From: UBA1240 sp045599185
GTDB taxonomy: Bacteria > Spirochaetota > Spirochaetia > Treponematales > Treponemataceae
Reading direction: 5' to 3'
Length of the DNA stretch: 64,000 nt
NCBI GenBank assembly: GCA_045599185.1
Contig: JAZRVO010000030.1
Coordinates: forward strand, 1-64,000
In this document: positions 42,101 through 51,664 of the stretch, piece after piece
Layout: every line of letters begins with the position of its first letter
Position numbering within the stretch: the first letter of the stretch is position 1
Program-made: the position numbers and the translations under genes
The notes under the pieces: generated by a model
Seen by the model: only the letters and a program-made list of their open reading frames with translations
What the model was told of the DNA's origin: nothing
Database searches by the model: none

Positions 42101-45100
42101 CGTTCAATTTTACTGTGCCAAAAGGCGGTGCATACATTCTTCGCCTTTCTGCAACAGATCGCAAGGGCAATGATGTTGTTACCGAACGCCGTTTTTATGC
42201 AAGCGGCAGCGAATGGCACTATTTCGGCCACCAGAGTGAAGAAATTACGCTGATTTGCGACAAAGACGAATATGCCGAAGGCGAAACGGCAAAAATCATG
42301 CTGCAAAGTCCAATTGAAAAGGGCACTTATTTAATCACTGTAGAACGCGACTCAATCATCAGTCAGGAAGTGCGGACTTTTGACCAGAGCGTAAACGTTA
42401 TTGAATTGCCAATTAAGGCAGAATATCTGCCGGTTGTGTACGTTTCCGTTTCTAGTTTTTCGCTGCGCAGTGGTGAACCTGCCGAAGATTACGACAGCCC
42501 GGACCTTAACAAGCCGAAAGGCTATTATGGCGTTGCACCGGTACACGTAAACACCGAAGGCAAATCCATGAATCTGGCAATCAGCACGAACAAACCTTCT
42601 TACAAACCGGGCGAAGAAGCCACCGTTACTTTAAAAGTTTCTCGCGGCGGCATACCGGTAGAGGGCGCAGAACTTTCGTTCATGGCTGTTGACCGTGGCG
42701 TAATTGACTTAATAAATTACCACGTGCCAGACCCGATGAATTTCTTCTATTCTCAAAGCTGTTTCCCGTTGTCCTGCAATGGCGGCGACAGCCGTTCACT
42801 TTTGATTGACCCGGTACGCTATGCCGCCAAAAACCTTTTTGGCGGCGATGCCGACGGCGCAGACGATGACAAAATGAACGAGCGGAAGAACTTTGACCCG
42901 ACCGCAATTTTTGAACCGTGTCTGGTAACGGATGCAAGCGGCGTTACCAAGGCTGTTTTCAAATGGCCGGACACTTTGACAACTTACCGCATGACGGTTT
43001 TTGGCATTAAAGACGACCATTTTGCAATTAAAGAAAGCGAAATTAACGTTGCAAATCCTATTTCCGTACGGGAAGTTTTGCCGCGCCGCCTGCGTGTTGG
43101 CGACATAAGCGAAGCCGGCGTTGTAATTTCCAACCTTGAAGCAAGTGCCCAGAATGTTACCGTTTCAATGGAAGTATTTGAAGGCATAGAAAAATCGGGT
43201 CAGCCGGCGGAAGTTGACGGAATTGTAAAGCAGCCGGGTACTGCCCGCATGATTGGCAAAACTGAAGAAACCGTGAAAGTTGGTGCAAACACCACTTTGC
43301 CTGTCATGTTCCCGTTTGAAGCACAGAACGACGGCTACATCACCGTTCAGTTTACGGTAAAATCAAGCCTTGTAAACGAACGCATACTGAAGCCTTTGCA
43401 GATTGACCGCCCGATTATTTACGAAACCGTTGTTACTACTGGCGAAACCGGCGATGAAAAGCAGGCATTTGCAAAAGAACAGGTAAAACTTCCTTCGGTT
43501 TTTGACAAATCATACGGAAGCCTTTCACTTACGCTGGATGCAACACGTCTGGGCGTGCTTAAAGAAGCCGTAAACTATTGTTTCAGGTATCCTTACGGCT
43601 GTCTGGAACAGCGAAGCAGTGCAATTCTGCCGCTTATTCTTTTCAGCGATTACATTAAGGCCTTTGACCTTAACAGTGAAGTTAAGAACCCTAAAAAGGT
43701 AATTGAAAAGGAAATAAAGGACTGGGGAAAATATCAGAAATCAAGCGGCGCGTTCCCGTACTGGCCAAGCGGCTATTACGAAAGCCTGCCCGTAACTTTG
43801 CGCATTGCAGAAATTACCGGCCTTGCCCAGCAGAAAGGCTATTCTACAAACGCAATCAATACGCGAAGCCTTTTCCAGTATATTGAAAGTGAAATTGATT
43901 CGGAAATTGCGAGGGAAAGACCAAACACGGCAATGCTTGCCTATGCAAGTTATGTTTTAACTTGTTTTGAAAGCAAAAACTTGAAGAATCTTTCTTCAGA
44001 ATCCGAAGTGATTAAAGATGCCCTGATCATGGTTGAAAGGGCTGAAAATGCTTCAATAAGCGACATGTGTTTTGCAGCCCTGGCTTATAAAAACCTTAAA
44101 AACGATGCCAAGGCGCTGGAACTGCTTAAGCGCGTTCAGGCTTACTTTAAGCCCACAACCCGCGGACTGGACATTACCGACCCTGCAAGATGTTCTTACT
44201 GGTACTGGTTTGGCGGCAACACGGACGCTTACGCGCTGTCTCTTAAGGCTTATTCCGTAATCAATCCGGAAAGCGACTATTTGGGTCGTCTGGTTTTTGA
44301 ACTTTTGCAGATTCAGAAAGCCCACAGCGGTTACTGGCGCAGTACGGCAAATACAGCCCGTGTTCTGGACGGTTTTGCAACTTACATTAAGGCACTGAAC
44401 CTTGAAAAAACTGATTTTACGGCAGAAGCTTTAATTGCCGGTAACAGTACCGTTGTTAACAAGTTTAAGGGGCTTGGCGCAGAACCAGTAACCAAAACTT
44501 TTGATTTCAACGATAAGGTTTTTGAAGGCATAAAAGAAAATACTGCTTTTGACGTTGAGTTCAGCAAAAAAGGCACCGGCAACCTGTTCTATACCATGGT
44601 ACTTAAATATCCGCTTTGGGCAAACGAAATGACTGCCCGTGACGAAGGATTGTGCGTATTCATGGAATATGTGGACATTGAAACCGGCAAAACTGTTCCT
44701 GCGGAAAAACTGGAAAGCGGAAAAACTTACAAGGCTAAAATAACCGTAAGTTCTACCAAAGACCGTACCTTTGTTGCCTTACGTGCGCCAATACCTGCCG
44801 GCTGCGAAGTTTTAAATGCGGCTTTTGTAACCACCGGCACTTATGCAGACTACGCAGAAGAAACAAAAGAAAGCAGTAATGATTATTACGATGATTATTA
44901 CTACTACGATGACGATTACGGTTATTCGTTCAACATGCTTTCTAACCAGACTATTTACGATAACGAAGTTCAATACTTCTGGGACGATTTCCCGCGTGGC
45001 CGCCAGAGCGTAGACTTTATGTTCAGGGCCGTGCGGAAAGGTACTTATCAGACACCAAGCGCAACCGCTGAATGTATGTACGAACCTGAAATTTTCGGTC

Positions 45101-45132
45101 GTTCTGCCGGAAAAGTTTGGAAAGTTGAATAA
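39184..45132 (+). CDS. Alpha-2-macroglobulin family lipoprotein
   Basis: This 1982-residue protein has a signal peptide with lipobox SLAAC, repeated MG (fibronectin-like) domains, a bait-like middle, and a thioester domain with the intact motif YGCLEQ near residue 1470, followed by alpha/alpha-toroid repeats. It would trap attacking proteases in the periplasm. Two Asp/Tyr-rich stretches stand out, DYYDYYYSPYD near 178 and DYYDDYYYYDDDYGY near 1898. The start is TTG with a strong AGGAGGGG site. PBP1C follows, as in many bacteria, supporting a joint role in envelope defence and repair. Confidence 0.93.
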   Translation: MKLSTHDNKKFHFSKIAKKALSLLLCAISLAACSKNAKANGVNSQPGDFYVISCDPIGKLPSEVRFPSIYVQFSEPVVALEKLGEQSDKSDVFSIEPKIDGVFRWYGTSLLAFECADAVVPQMEYKVKVNGNLKSINGTQLTGETEYSFTTEELKITNFVPGYSARKEENTISSEDYYDYYYSPYDLKDLDLTSAADLAVFFNYPVNASVTGSFIELRDETGKVYKTETSPIEGENALLVKVKDKMPENTDFELVLKEGACSEKGYLGKSEDQIKEFHTLKPFKFSYEDSDRRSYGKYSNPVFLYFSHRIDPNAAEWVSKNVKTNPSMPLTAENVSITGNSVMIHSLPVNFEQTYTLSLAAGLKDAYGRTTQSSTEIEVTVPSAASMATFKDYGHGILEAQFEPKLAFQYQNILDGSYYTVGGQTVNYDESNVPKNTRVTEVVDLAPYLKKIKDRYFGHVNFSANIVVKDNYDRDYTYSHENHQVIQVTNLGATVRYAYNKAVVMVTQLDTGKPVANADVAFMLVPGNKNSWTAPMETILNEVSMFEKDYRGYDFTPMGIARTDANGLAVIDFAKTEKFSTIADKQGAPITLGDITSGDRRFGYTPIVEVVSDGDRLVFNPDITYMWSTAANYCRDATHGDAKVTKTFMFTDRGLYKPGEKLSFRGVDRDLKLSKYTAYTGGYTLTVKESRWRGKEIFTKKGKCTENGSFWGSFQLPQDLEPGGYEIVYERDGTNERTNEYFSVAYFERLRFAASASIADQTYVRGDRVDATVSAEYLGGGSLGGCTFNASWFREPTYFSLSKPEFADWRFGPVQGYDNRSFLGRETGVLGSSGNGSVSTTSGTEQLKGMPYQYRTEMRVSDSAGQEISASASTVVHPAAFYIGLSPAKNLVGFASKGKELNYDFKLVQPNGNEPLESQLPAKKADRKIKLELLRENWKIVQQMGYGGTINTRYVKEMVSEITRDIDMQNAGSFNFTVPKGGAYILRLSATDRKGNDVVTERRFYASGSEWHYFGHQSEEITLICDKDEYAEGETAKIMLQSPIEKGTYLITVERDSIISQEVRTFDQSVNVIELPIKAEYLPVVYVSVSSFSLRSGEPAEDYDSPDLNKPKGYYGVAPVHVNTEGKSMNLAISTNKPSYKPGEEATVTLKVSRGGIPVEGAELSFMAVDRGVIDLINYHVPDPMNFFYSQSCFPLSCNGGDSRSLLIDPVRYAAKNLFGGDADGADDDKMNERKNFDPTAIFEPCLVTDASGVTKAVFKWPDTLTTYRMTVFGIKDDHFAIKESEINVANPISVREVLPRRLRVGDISEAGVVISNLEASAQNVTVSMEVFEGIEKSGQPAEVDGIVKQPGTARMIGKTEETVKVGANTTLPVMFPFEAQNDGYITVQFTVKSSLVNERILKPLQIDRPIIYETVVTTGETGDEKQAFAKEQVKLPSVFDKSYGSLSLTLDATRLGVLKEAVNYCFRYPYGCLEQRSSAILPLILFSDYIKAFDLNSEVKNPKKVIEKEIKDWGKYQKSSGAFPYWPSGYYESLPVTLRIAEITGLAQQKGYSTNAINTRSLFQYIESEIDSEIARERPNTAMLAYASYVLTCFESKNLKNLSSESEVIKDALIMVERAENASISDMCFAALAYKNLKNDAKALELLKRVQAYFKPTTRGLDITDPARCSYWYWFGGNTDAYALSLKAYSVINPESDYLGRLVFELLQIQKAHSGYWRSTANTARVLDGFATYIKALNLEKTDFTAEALIAGNSTVVNKFKGLGAEPVTKTFDFNDKVFEGIKENTAFDVEFSKKGTGNLFYTMVLKYPLWANEMTARDEGLCVFMEYVDIETGKTVPAEKLESGKTYKAKITVSSTKDRTFVALRAPIPAGCEVLNAAFVTTGTYADYAEETKESSNDYYDDYYYYDDDYGYSFNMLSNQTIYDNEVQYFWDDFPRGRQSVDFMFRAVRKGTYQTPSATAECMYEPEIFGRSAGKVWKVE

Positions 45133-45152
45133 GGCCGGATGAACAAAACCAG

Positions 45153-45195
45153 TTGAATCACCCGTAAAGCATTTTTACGGGTGATTCAATTTTTG
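45153..45195 (+). terminator. Terminator between the macroglobulin and pbpC genes
   Basis: TTGAATCACCCGTAAA pairs with TTTTACGGGTGATTCAA around a 4-nt loop, followed by a T-run. pbpC may thus need its own promoter or read-through. Confidence 0.8.
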
Positions 45196-45282
45196 TACGC
45201 AGGCTGAATGCCTGTAAAATGTCCGGTGTTTTGTACCGGACATTAAATTTGAAAAAAACTGAAATATTTTAATACCGTTAAA

Positions 45283-47538
45283 ATGCCCGAATTCTTGCAC
45301 AAATTTCTGCCCTTACCGGCTTTTTTAAGAAAAATACTAAAAATAGTTTTTGCTGCCGTCTTGCTGGTTCTGCTGTTCTGGCTGTGCCTTTTTATTGTGC
45401 CTTTCAAGCCGCTTAACCAGTTTATAAACCGGCCGTGCAGCACCCGTTTTTATGACCGCAACGGCATTCTTCTGCAAATCAGCAGCGTTGACGACGGTTT
45501 GCGCCGGGAATGGATGAATCTGGAAAAAATCCCACGGTCTGTTCAGCAGGCGTTTATAGAAGCCGAAGACAAAAACTTTTACAGCCATCATGGTGTAGAC
45601 ATTCTGGCTGTTTTAAGGGCGGCCGGGCAAAATGCAAAAGCCCAAACACGTGTAAGCGGCGCTTCTACCATTACAATGCAGCTGGCGCGAATGGTTGTGC
45701 CCCGGCAAAATGCAAAAGTAACCGTATGGCAAAAAGCCGGTGAAGCCTTAAACGCCCTGCGGATTGAAGCCAAATTAAGCAAAACACAGATTTTAGAACT
45801 TTACCTTAACAACGTGCCTTTTGGTTTTAGAACCGAAGGCGTTACAAGTGCCGCGCGCAATTTTTACGGCGTGCAGCTGCACCAGCTTTCTTCAGAACAA
45901 ATTGAAATTCTTGCGCTTTTTCCAAGGCGCCCTGCAACTTACATAGAAAAAGTGCCCGGCGCTGCCGTTTTTGAATATCCTAACAATGCGCCGCATTTTG
46001 TAAATTTTGTAAAAAAACTGTACGCGGATAACAATGCAGACATTTTTCAGATAGATTTGGCCGGTACGCAAACAGGCAAAAATAAAAAAGCCGGCACGGC
46101 AAAACGCCTTCCGCCGGATTTGTACCTTTCAATTGACCTGCCCCTAACGGAAGAATGCCGTACAAGGCTTTTTCAGACCAGCCTTGACTATAAAAGTGCC
46201 CGAATAAATGACGGCGCGGCATTTTTAATTGATAATGTTACCGGCGAAATTCTTGTTTGGTGCGGCGGCACGGATTTTTACCGGGCAGACAATGGTCAGG
46301 TTGACGGCGTACTTGCCAGAAACCAGACCGGCAGTTCTACCAAGCCTTTTCTGTACGCCGCGGCATTGCAGAACGGTTTTTACCCGGCTTCTGTTTTGCC
46401 AGACGTGCCAATGGATTTTGGAACGGATCAGGTGTACGTGCCGCAGAATTTCAACAACCGCTTCAACGGTCCCCAGCTTTTCCGCACCTGCCTTGCTTCA
46501 AGCCTAAACATTCCTGCAGTTTTTCTGCTTTACAGGCTTGGCGTAGATCAGTATTGCAAGGTTTTAAACCAGCTGGGCTTTTTTTCAATTAAAAACCAGC
46601 GCGAAAATCTCGGCCTTTCACTGGCACTGGGTGCCGGCGAAGTTAGCCTTTACGAATTGGGCAGGGCTTTCAGCGTTTTCAGCCGCAACGGCACTGTGCC
46701 CAAGCTTACGGTTTTTGTCCAGAAATCCGATTTCAAAACTTCCGGCCTGGGCGAAGTTTTTACCAGCGACACCAGCCGGATTGTCTGCGACATGCTTTCG
46801 GATTATGATGCACGGGCGCTGGGGTTCGGTTTTTCAAAAATATTCGACACACCGTACCCGGCAATTTTCAAAACCGGTACTTCCAACCAGTTTCAGAATA
46901 TTGTGGCGCTTGGCGCAACCCCAAAGTACACCGCTGCCGTGTGGATGGGCAATTTAAGTGGCGAAACCGTAATTGGCGAAACGGGCAGTTCCATTCCGGC
47001 AAAAATTGTCCGCTTTCTTTTGGACAGCCTGCAAAAAAAAGGCGAAAAGCCTGAATTTTTGCAGCCCGAAAAGTTTGAAAAACGCCACATCTGCGCGTTA
47101 AGCGGCATGGCGGCCGGCAGAATTTGTCCTTCTGTAACGGCTGAATATGTGAGGAAAGGTGAAAAACTGGAAAAATGCCGCTGGCATTATGTGGACGCCA
47201 GCGGAAGGGTACAGGTTAAATATCCGAACGAGTATCAGCGCTGGCTTGGCGGCAAAAACATGAACGGCGAACTTAATTTTGAAGGCCGGTTCAGGTTTTT
47301 CTATCCGCTGAACGGTGCGGTTTTTGTTTACGATTCTTCTTTGGGTAAAAATGAACAGCAGCTGCGAATTGATTTGCTTGGCGGCACTGAAGAAACGGCG
47401 GAACTGTTCTGCGACGGTTTTTCCATTGGTGCAAAAACCCGGCCATTTTCCTGGTATCTGCCACTTACGCCGGGCACGCACCGTTTGCAGGCTTATTGCG
47501 GCGGCGAAAGCGATGAAATTTCCATTACGATTAAGTAG
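45283..47538 (+). CDS. pbpC: Penicillin-binding protein 1C
   Basis: A 751-residue bifunctional enzyme: membrane anchor (20-45), GT51 glycosyltransferase with EAEDKNFYSHHGVD near 87-100 and SGASTITMQLARM, transpeptidase with STKP (about 350), SLN (about 407) and KTGTS (about 530), and a C-terminal BiPBP_C domain. It polymerises and perhaps crosslinks peptidoglycan. Pairing with alpha-2-macroglobulin is the known yfhM-pbpC arrangement. No clear ribosome site precedes the ATG. A CCGGG/CCCGG hairpin at the stop may end transcription. Confidence 0.94.
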   Translation: MPEFLHKFLPLPAFLRKILKIVFAAVLLVLLFWLCLFIVPFKPLNQFINRPCSTRFYDRNGILLQISSVDDGLRREWMNLEKIPRSVQQAFIEAEDKNFYSHHGVDILAVLRAAGQNAKAQTRVSGASTITMQLARMVVPRQNAKVTVWQKAGEALNALRIEAKLSKTQILELYLNNVPFGFRTEGVTSAARNFYGVQLHQLSSEQIEILALFPRRPATYIEKVPGAAVFEYPNNAPHFVNFVKKLYADNNADIFQIDLAGTQTGKNKKAGTAKRLPPDLYLSIDLPLTEECRTRLFQTSLDYKSARINDGAAFLIDNVTGEILVWCGGTDFYRADNGQVDGVLARNQTGSSTKPFLYAAALQNGFYPASVLPDVPMDFGTDQVYVPQNFNNRFNGPQLFRTCLASSLNIPAVFLLYRLGVDQYCKVLNQLGFFSIKNQRENLGLSLALGAGEVSLYELGRAFSVFSRNGTVPKLTVFVQKSDFKTSGLGEVFTSDTSRIVCDMLSDYDARALGFGFSKIFDTPYPAIFKTGTSNQFQNIVALGATPKYTAAVWMGNLSGETVIGETGSSIPAKIVRFLLDSLQKKGEKPEFLQPEKFEKRHICALSGMAAGRICPSVTAEYVRKGEKLEKCRWHYVDASGRVQVKYPNEYQRWLGGKNMNGELNFEGRFRFFYPLNGAVFVYDSSLGKNEQQLRIDLLGGTEETAELFCDGFSIGAKTRPFSWYLPLTPGTHRLQAYCGGESDEISITIK

Positions 47539-47605
47539 CCGGGTTTATTGAACGCCCGGCTTTGCTTAAACGCCTTGCCAAACCGCAGCAAGCACGAATT
47601 GATAA

Positions 47606-47660
47606 AAAAAAGCCTTTCACTCTTCAAAAAAAATGAAAAAGTAAAAGGCTTTTCTCTTTT
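47606..47660. terminator. Bidirectional terminator between pbpC and lgt
   Basis: AAAAAGCCTTT and AAAAGGCTTTT form the stem around an A-rich loop, with A-run before and T-run after. Confidence 0.7.
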
Positions 47661-47683
47661 ATAAAAATGTCACTTTTTTCAGT

Positions 47684-48664
47684 TCATTTTGAACCGGCTT
47701 TTTTTCTGCCATAAAGCCAGCACAAAGCCATGCCAATAAGGCTTGCGCCAATCATTCCAAGGCATAAAATCTGCCCGGTTGAAATGTTAAAAACCGAAAC
47801 ATTGAAATAAATCGGCGAATCCGGCTGAGCCGCAATACGGTAACCCAAATCGCTGTCAGGTTCTCTAAAATATTCAATTATAAAGCGGAAAAAACCGTAG
47901 CCGCCGGTGTACATGCAGGCAAAAAAACCGTCAAAAGGTTTTTTATGGCGCAAAAGCCACAGTATCAGCCACAGCACAATGCCTTCAAAAAAGGCTTCGT
48001 ATAGCTGGCTTGGATGCCGCGGCAAATTTACCAGCGACTGGCCTTCTGCAACTTTTATGCCGCAGGTGTTTACAACTGCCTGCACCCAGTTCAAACTGAT
48101 GGAATATTTTTCTGCGTCCGGAAAAATCATTCCCCACGGAACGGTGGTAATTCTTCCGTAAAGTTCGCCGTTTAAAAAATTGCCCAGCCGTCCAAATGTA
48201 AAGCCAAGGGGAATTGAAACGCACATTACGTCAATCCATTTTAGCGCAGGCTGTTTTTTTACCGCGCACCAAATCAGCATTCCAAGCAAGCCGCCAATCC
48301 ATCCGCCGTGGTAGGACATGCCTGCGTAGCCTGTAAAATTGCCGTATTCGTCAAAGGGAACAAAAATGCGCAGCGGGTGATGCCAGTAATAGCGGGTAGG
48401 GTCGTAAACCAGCGTATAAAAAATACGCGCCCCCAGCACCAGACAAATTATTCCGCACAAAAAGAAGCTGTAAATTTCATCATCGGCGGTTTCTTTGTCC
48501 TTAAACGTAATTGCGCCTTCTTTTATCTGTCTGTTGAATACCAGATAAGCCGTGCCAAATGCAAAAACGTACATCAGGCCGTACCAGCGCAAATGTTCCA
48601 TAAACGGAACACCGGGAAAAATTGAAGGATTTATCCATGACGGATAATTTATAAACAAAGGCAT
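47684..48664 (-). CDS. lgt: Prolipoprotein diacylglyceryl transferase
   Basis: This 326-residue membrane enzyme transfers diacylglycerol from phosphatidylglycerol to the lipobox Cys of prolipoproteins. It shows the Lgt signature GRLGNFLNGELYGR, the early MSYHGGWIGG and HPSQLYEAFFEG, with about seven membrane helices. AAGGAA precedes the ATG. Its targets in this window likely include the macroglobulin, the lipoprotein at 36474 and the CtpA-type protease. Confidence 0.95.
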   Translation of the reverse strand: MPLFINYPSWINPSIFPGVPFMEHLRWYGLMYVFAFGTAYLVFNRQIKEGAITFKDKETADDEIYSFFLCGIICLVLGARIFYTLVYDPTRYYWHHPLRIFVPFDEYGNFTGYAGMSYHGGWIGGLLGMLIWCAVKKQPALKWIDVMCVSIPLGFTFGRLGNFLNGELYGRITTVPWGMIFPDAEKYSISLNWVQAVVNTCGIKVAEGQSLVNLPRHPSQLYEAFFEGIVLWLILWLLRHKKPFDGFFACMYTGGYGFFRFIIEYFREPDSDLGYRIAAQPDSPIYFNVSVFNISTGQILCLGMIGASLIGMALCWLYGRKKAGSK

Positions 48665-48779
48665 AAAAATTCCTTATTTTGGCCTGAAAGGCAAGTAAAA
48701 AAACTTTTCTGGCCGTAAAAATTTGCCGTTCGCGGTACTAATGCCGGTTTTTACACAGGCTTTTTACCGGTACAAGTAA

Positions 48780-49916
48780 TTAAAACCTGAAGCCTTGTTC
48801 GCTTGCTTTTACGATTTTTCGTTTCAGCAGGGTGTTTTCTTTTTTCAGCTGGGTAATTTCGTACTGCTGTGCCTTGATAACTTCGGCAACGTCGCCCATC
48901 GTTAAAGTGCCCGTACCAATCAGGTCTTCAATATAGCTCATCTTGCTTTCAAAGTCGGCAGCTGCCTGTTCTTCGGCATTGGTAAAGCTTTCCTGGCTTG
49001 CAATAAGGTAATCGTCAAAGGTCAAAGTTTCGCTGTTGCGCACCCGTTCTGCAATGCGGTAAATGCCCTGGGCAAGCACAGACTGCGGCTTGTAAACGAT
49101 AACCGGCAGGCGGGAAGCAAGTGCAATGTCCTGAAGCATGTCTCGGCAGATTACGCCGATGTGTTCAAGTTCCAGACCAAGGTATTCCTTGCAGGAACGG
49201 CGGATTTTCTGCGCCTTGTCAACGTCGGCAGGGTTGTCAATCATGTTAAGTACAAGACGCGGCCGGAATTTCTGCATGCGCCGGCGGAAAAGTGCCGTGC
49301 TTTCCGGGTCAACTTTGTCCAGTGCGTCCAGAAGTTTAGGAATGTAAAGCTTCTGCATGGCAGAAGTGTCGCTTTTAAGTTTTTCAAGATAGGCATAGGC
49401 CTTGCTGTCTTTCTTGAACGAATTGTACATCATGCGGAAAACTGCATTTTTAAGGAACAGGTAACCGTCCAGAATTGACGTAACGGTTGGCGCAGTTACA
49501 ATAATTCCCTGTGGCGAAAGCAGGAAGAAATCCAGAATGCTTAAATGGGTACCGGCGCCAAGGTCAATAAGCAGAAAATCGCAGTTTGTTGCCTGCAAAT
49601 GCTTTATAAGCATGTTTTTCTGCGCTGCCTTAATGGTAGACATTCCCGGAATTTCTGAATCGCCCGGAATGAACGAAAGGTTTGCGTAGTCCGTAGGCAC
49701 AATAATTTCTTCAAATTTTGAATTGCCGCTTAAAAAAGTACCCAGCCCTGCTTTGGGCGACTGATGGCCAAGAACGAGGTGCAGGTTTGAAGCACCCAGG
49801 TCCATGTCTACAAGTACAACTTTTTTACCAGACTGGGCAAGCGCAATTGCAAGGTTTGCCGAAACAAGACTTTTACCAACGCCACCTTTGCCACTTGCAA
49901 TAGGAATAATCTGCAT
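48780..49916 (-). CDS. MinD/ParA-like ATPase (FlhG type)
   Basis: A 378-residue P-loop ATPase with the deviant Walker A IASGKGGVGKSLVSANLA, VDMDLGASNLHLVLG and the LLIDLGAGTHLSILD Walker B region. Compared with MinD it has a long insertion (about 175-215) and a C-terminal coiled coil (YEITQLKKENTLLKRKIVKA). Relatives place flagella, chemoreceptors or divisomes; in spirochaetes the exact client is not clear. GGTGG lies before the ATG. Confidence 0.85.
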   Translation of the reverse strand: MQIIPIASGKGGVGKSLVSANLAIALAQSGKKVVLVDMDLGASNLHLVLGHQSPKAGLGTFLSGNSKFEEIIVPTDYANLSFIPGDSEIPGMSTIKAAQKNMLIKHLQATNCDFLLIDLGAGTHLSILDFFLLSPQGIIVTAPTVTSILDGYLFLKNAVFRMMYNSFKKDSKAYAYLEKLKSDTSAMQKLYIPKLLDALDKVDPESTALFRRRMQKFRPRLVLNMIDNPADVDKAQKIRRSCKEYLGLELEHIGVICRDMLQDIALASRLPVIVYKPQSVLAQGIYRIAERVRNSETLTFDDYLIASQESFTNAEEQAAADFESKMSYIEDLIGTGTLTMGDVAEVIKAQQYEITQLKKENTLLKRKIVKASEQGFRF

Positions 49917-50085
49917 ATATTTCCACCCGAAAAGTTTTAGTTAATTTGCTTTTCTCAGTATCGGCTTTTCTAAAAGCGATGTTAAGGGAAACTCTAAAAA
50001 AATACTTTTCATAAACGTCGCCGCAATTCCGTCTTCCCTTCAAACTGAAAAACGGTTCATGTTTATAGAAGAAAGTTTATCTATA

Positions 50086-50113
50086 TTGACAAAAAGTGCC
50101 CTGCTCATAAAAT
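50086..50113 (+). promoter_or_regulatory. Promoter directly abutting the ctpA start
   Basis: TTGACA and TAAAAT are 16 nt apart, and only 6 nt (aaaagc) separate the -10 box from the ATG. No Shine-Dalgarno is present, so a leaderless mRNA is expected. Confidence 0.65.
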
Positions 50114-50119
50114 AAAAGC

Positions 50120-51664
50120 ATGAAATTTTCTCAATTTTTTCTAAAACATTCAGCAAAAAGAATGATTTCTCTTTTCATTGCTGTTTTATTCGTTTTTTCT
50201 TCTTGTGCCCAGGCAGAAGCCCAGAAAGAAAATCTTACAGACAATTCCAAAGAAGAAAAAAGCCAGCTTTCTCAGGCTGAACGCAACCTGCTGATACGCC
50301 AGTACACTGACATGATCAGAAGCGTTTTTATGTTTGTAGAACAGAACTATGTTGACGAAGTTGACCCAACTGTTTTGTACGAAGGCGCAATGAAAGGAAT
50401 GCTGGATTCTTTAGGCGACCAATATACTGTTTACCTTAACAAAGCCGACATGCGCGATTTGAACGATACAACAAACGGCAATTTTGGCGGCGTAGGCCTT
50501 TCCATTACAAAGCCCAATGTTTCTACGCCGGAAAAACCTGCCTACGTAGAAGTTGCTTCTCCAATCGAAGACACACCCGGCTGGCGTGCCGGCATTCAGG
50601 CCGGTGACCTGATTATTTCAATTGACGGAACAAATACCGCAGACATTACGATGGAAGAAGTTCTTTCCAAGCTGCGCGGCGAACCTAACACCGACGTAAA
50701 AATTGTCATTCGCCGCGGCAAGAACATGGAATTTCCGGTTGTTCTTACAAGGGCAATAATTGAAGTTCCTTCCGTAAAATGGTGCATGATTGACGACATC
50801 GGATACCTTCGCCTGACCCAGTTTGCCGCCAACACGCCGGATCGCGTGCAGCAGGCACTGGACGATTTTGAAAAGAACAGTTACAAATCCCTGATTATTG
50901 ACCTTCGCAGCAATCCGGGCGGAATGATAAACAGCGTTATTGAAATTGCAGACAAATTCATTTCCAGCGGAACGATTGTTTCAACCAAAAGCCGCATTCA
51001 GTCGGAAAACAGGGTGTTCTCGGCAAAATCAAACCGCACCTGCGTGCCAAAAAACATGCCGATTATTGTTCTTATTAACCGCGGTTCGGCAAGTGCTTCA
51101 GAAATTCTTTCGGGCGCGCTTAAAGACTATCACCTTGGCTACCTTGTAGGTGAAAAAACCTACGGCAAAGGGCTTGTTCAGCAGGTTATTCCCCTTAATT
51201 TGAATGACGACGGCTTTAAGTTCACAACTTCGCGCTATTACACGCCAAGCGGTGCAAACATCAACAAAATCGGCATTCCGCCGGACAGGGAAGTTTTGTA
51301 CCCGACTTTAAGCGAAGAAGAAGAAAAAGCCTATATCGATTTGCTGGAATCGGGCGAAATTGAAAAATATGCGGAAGACAACCCGGACATGACTTTGGCC
51401 GATGCCGAAGCTTTTGCAAAAACTTTGGGAAAAACCTACAAGCTGGAAGACCGCGTACTCCGCAAGCTGGTTCGCAATCAGTATTACCGCAAGCATACTG
51501 AACCGCTGTACGATTTGGATTACGACATTCAGCTGAACGAGGCCATAAAAATTATCCGCAAGGAAAATTTCAGCAGCCTTATGAAGAAAACTAAAACAAT
51601 AATTGAACTTCAGGCAGAAGCCGAAAAAAAGGCAGAAGCTGAAGATAAAACGAGCAAAAACTGA
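50120..51664 (+). CDS. ctpA: S41 carboxyl-terminal processing protease, lipoprotein
   Basis: The 514-residue protein has a signal peptide with a lipobox-like VFSSC (Cys about 30), a PDZ domain (GNFGGVGLSI to about 215), and the S41 catalytic region with Ser in NRGSASASEILSG (about 327) and Lys in GEKTYGKGLVQQV (about 349). It would trim or degrade envelope proteins in the periplasm. The C-terminal 60 residues are charged and helical. Its stop overlaps the rsmE start. Confidence 0.92.
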   Translation: MKFSQFFLKHSAKRMISLFIAVLFVFSSCAQAEAQKENLTDNSKEEKSQLSQAERNLLIRQYTDMIRSVFMFVEQNYVDEVDPTVLYEGAMKGMLDSLGDQYTVYLNKADMRDLNDTTNGNFGGVGLSITKPNVSTPEKPAYVEVASPIEDTPGWRAGIQAGDLIISIDGTNTADITMEEVLSKLRGEPNTDVKIVIRRGKNMEFPVVLTRAIIEVPSVKWCMIDDIGYLRLTQFAANTPDRVQQALDDFEKNSYKSLIIDLRSNPGGMINSVIEIADKFISSGTIVSTKSRIQSENRVFSAKSNRTCVPKNMPIIVLINRGSASASEILSGALKDYHLGYLVGEKTYGKGLVQQVIPLNLNDDGFKFTTSRYYTPSGANINKIGIPPDREVLYPTLSEEEEKAYIDLLESGEIEKYAEDNPDMTLADAEAFAKTLGKTYKLEDRVLRKLVRNQYYRKHTEPLYDLDYDIQLNEAIKIIRKENFSSLMKKTKTIIELQAEAEKKAEAEDKTSKN

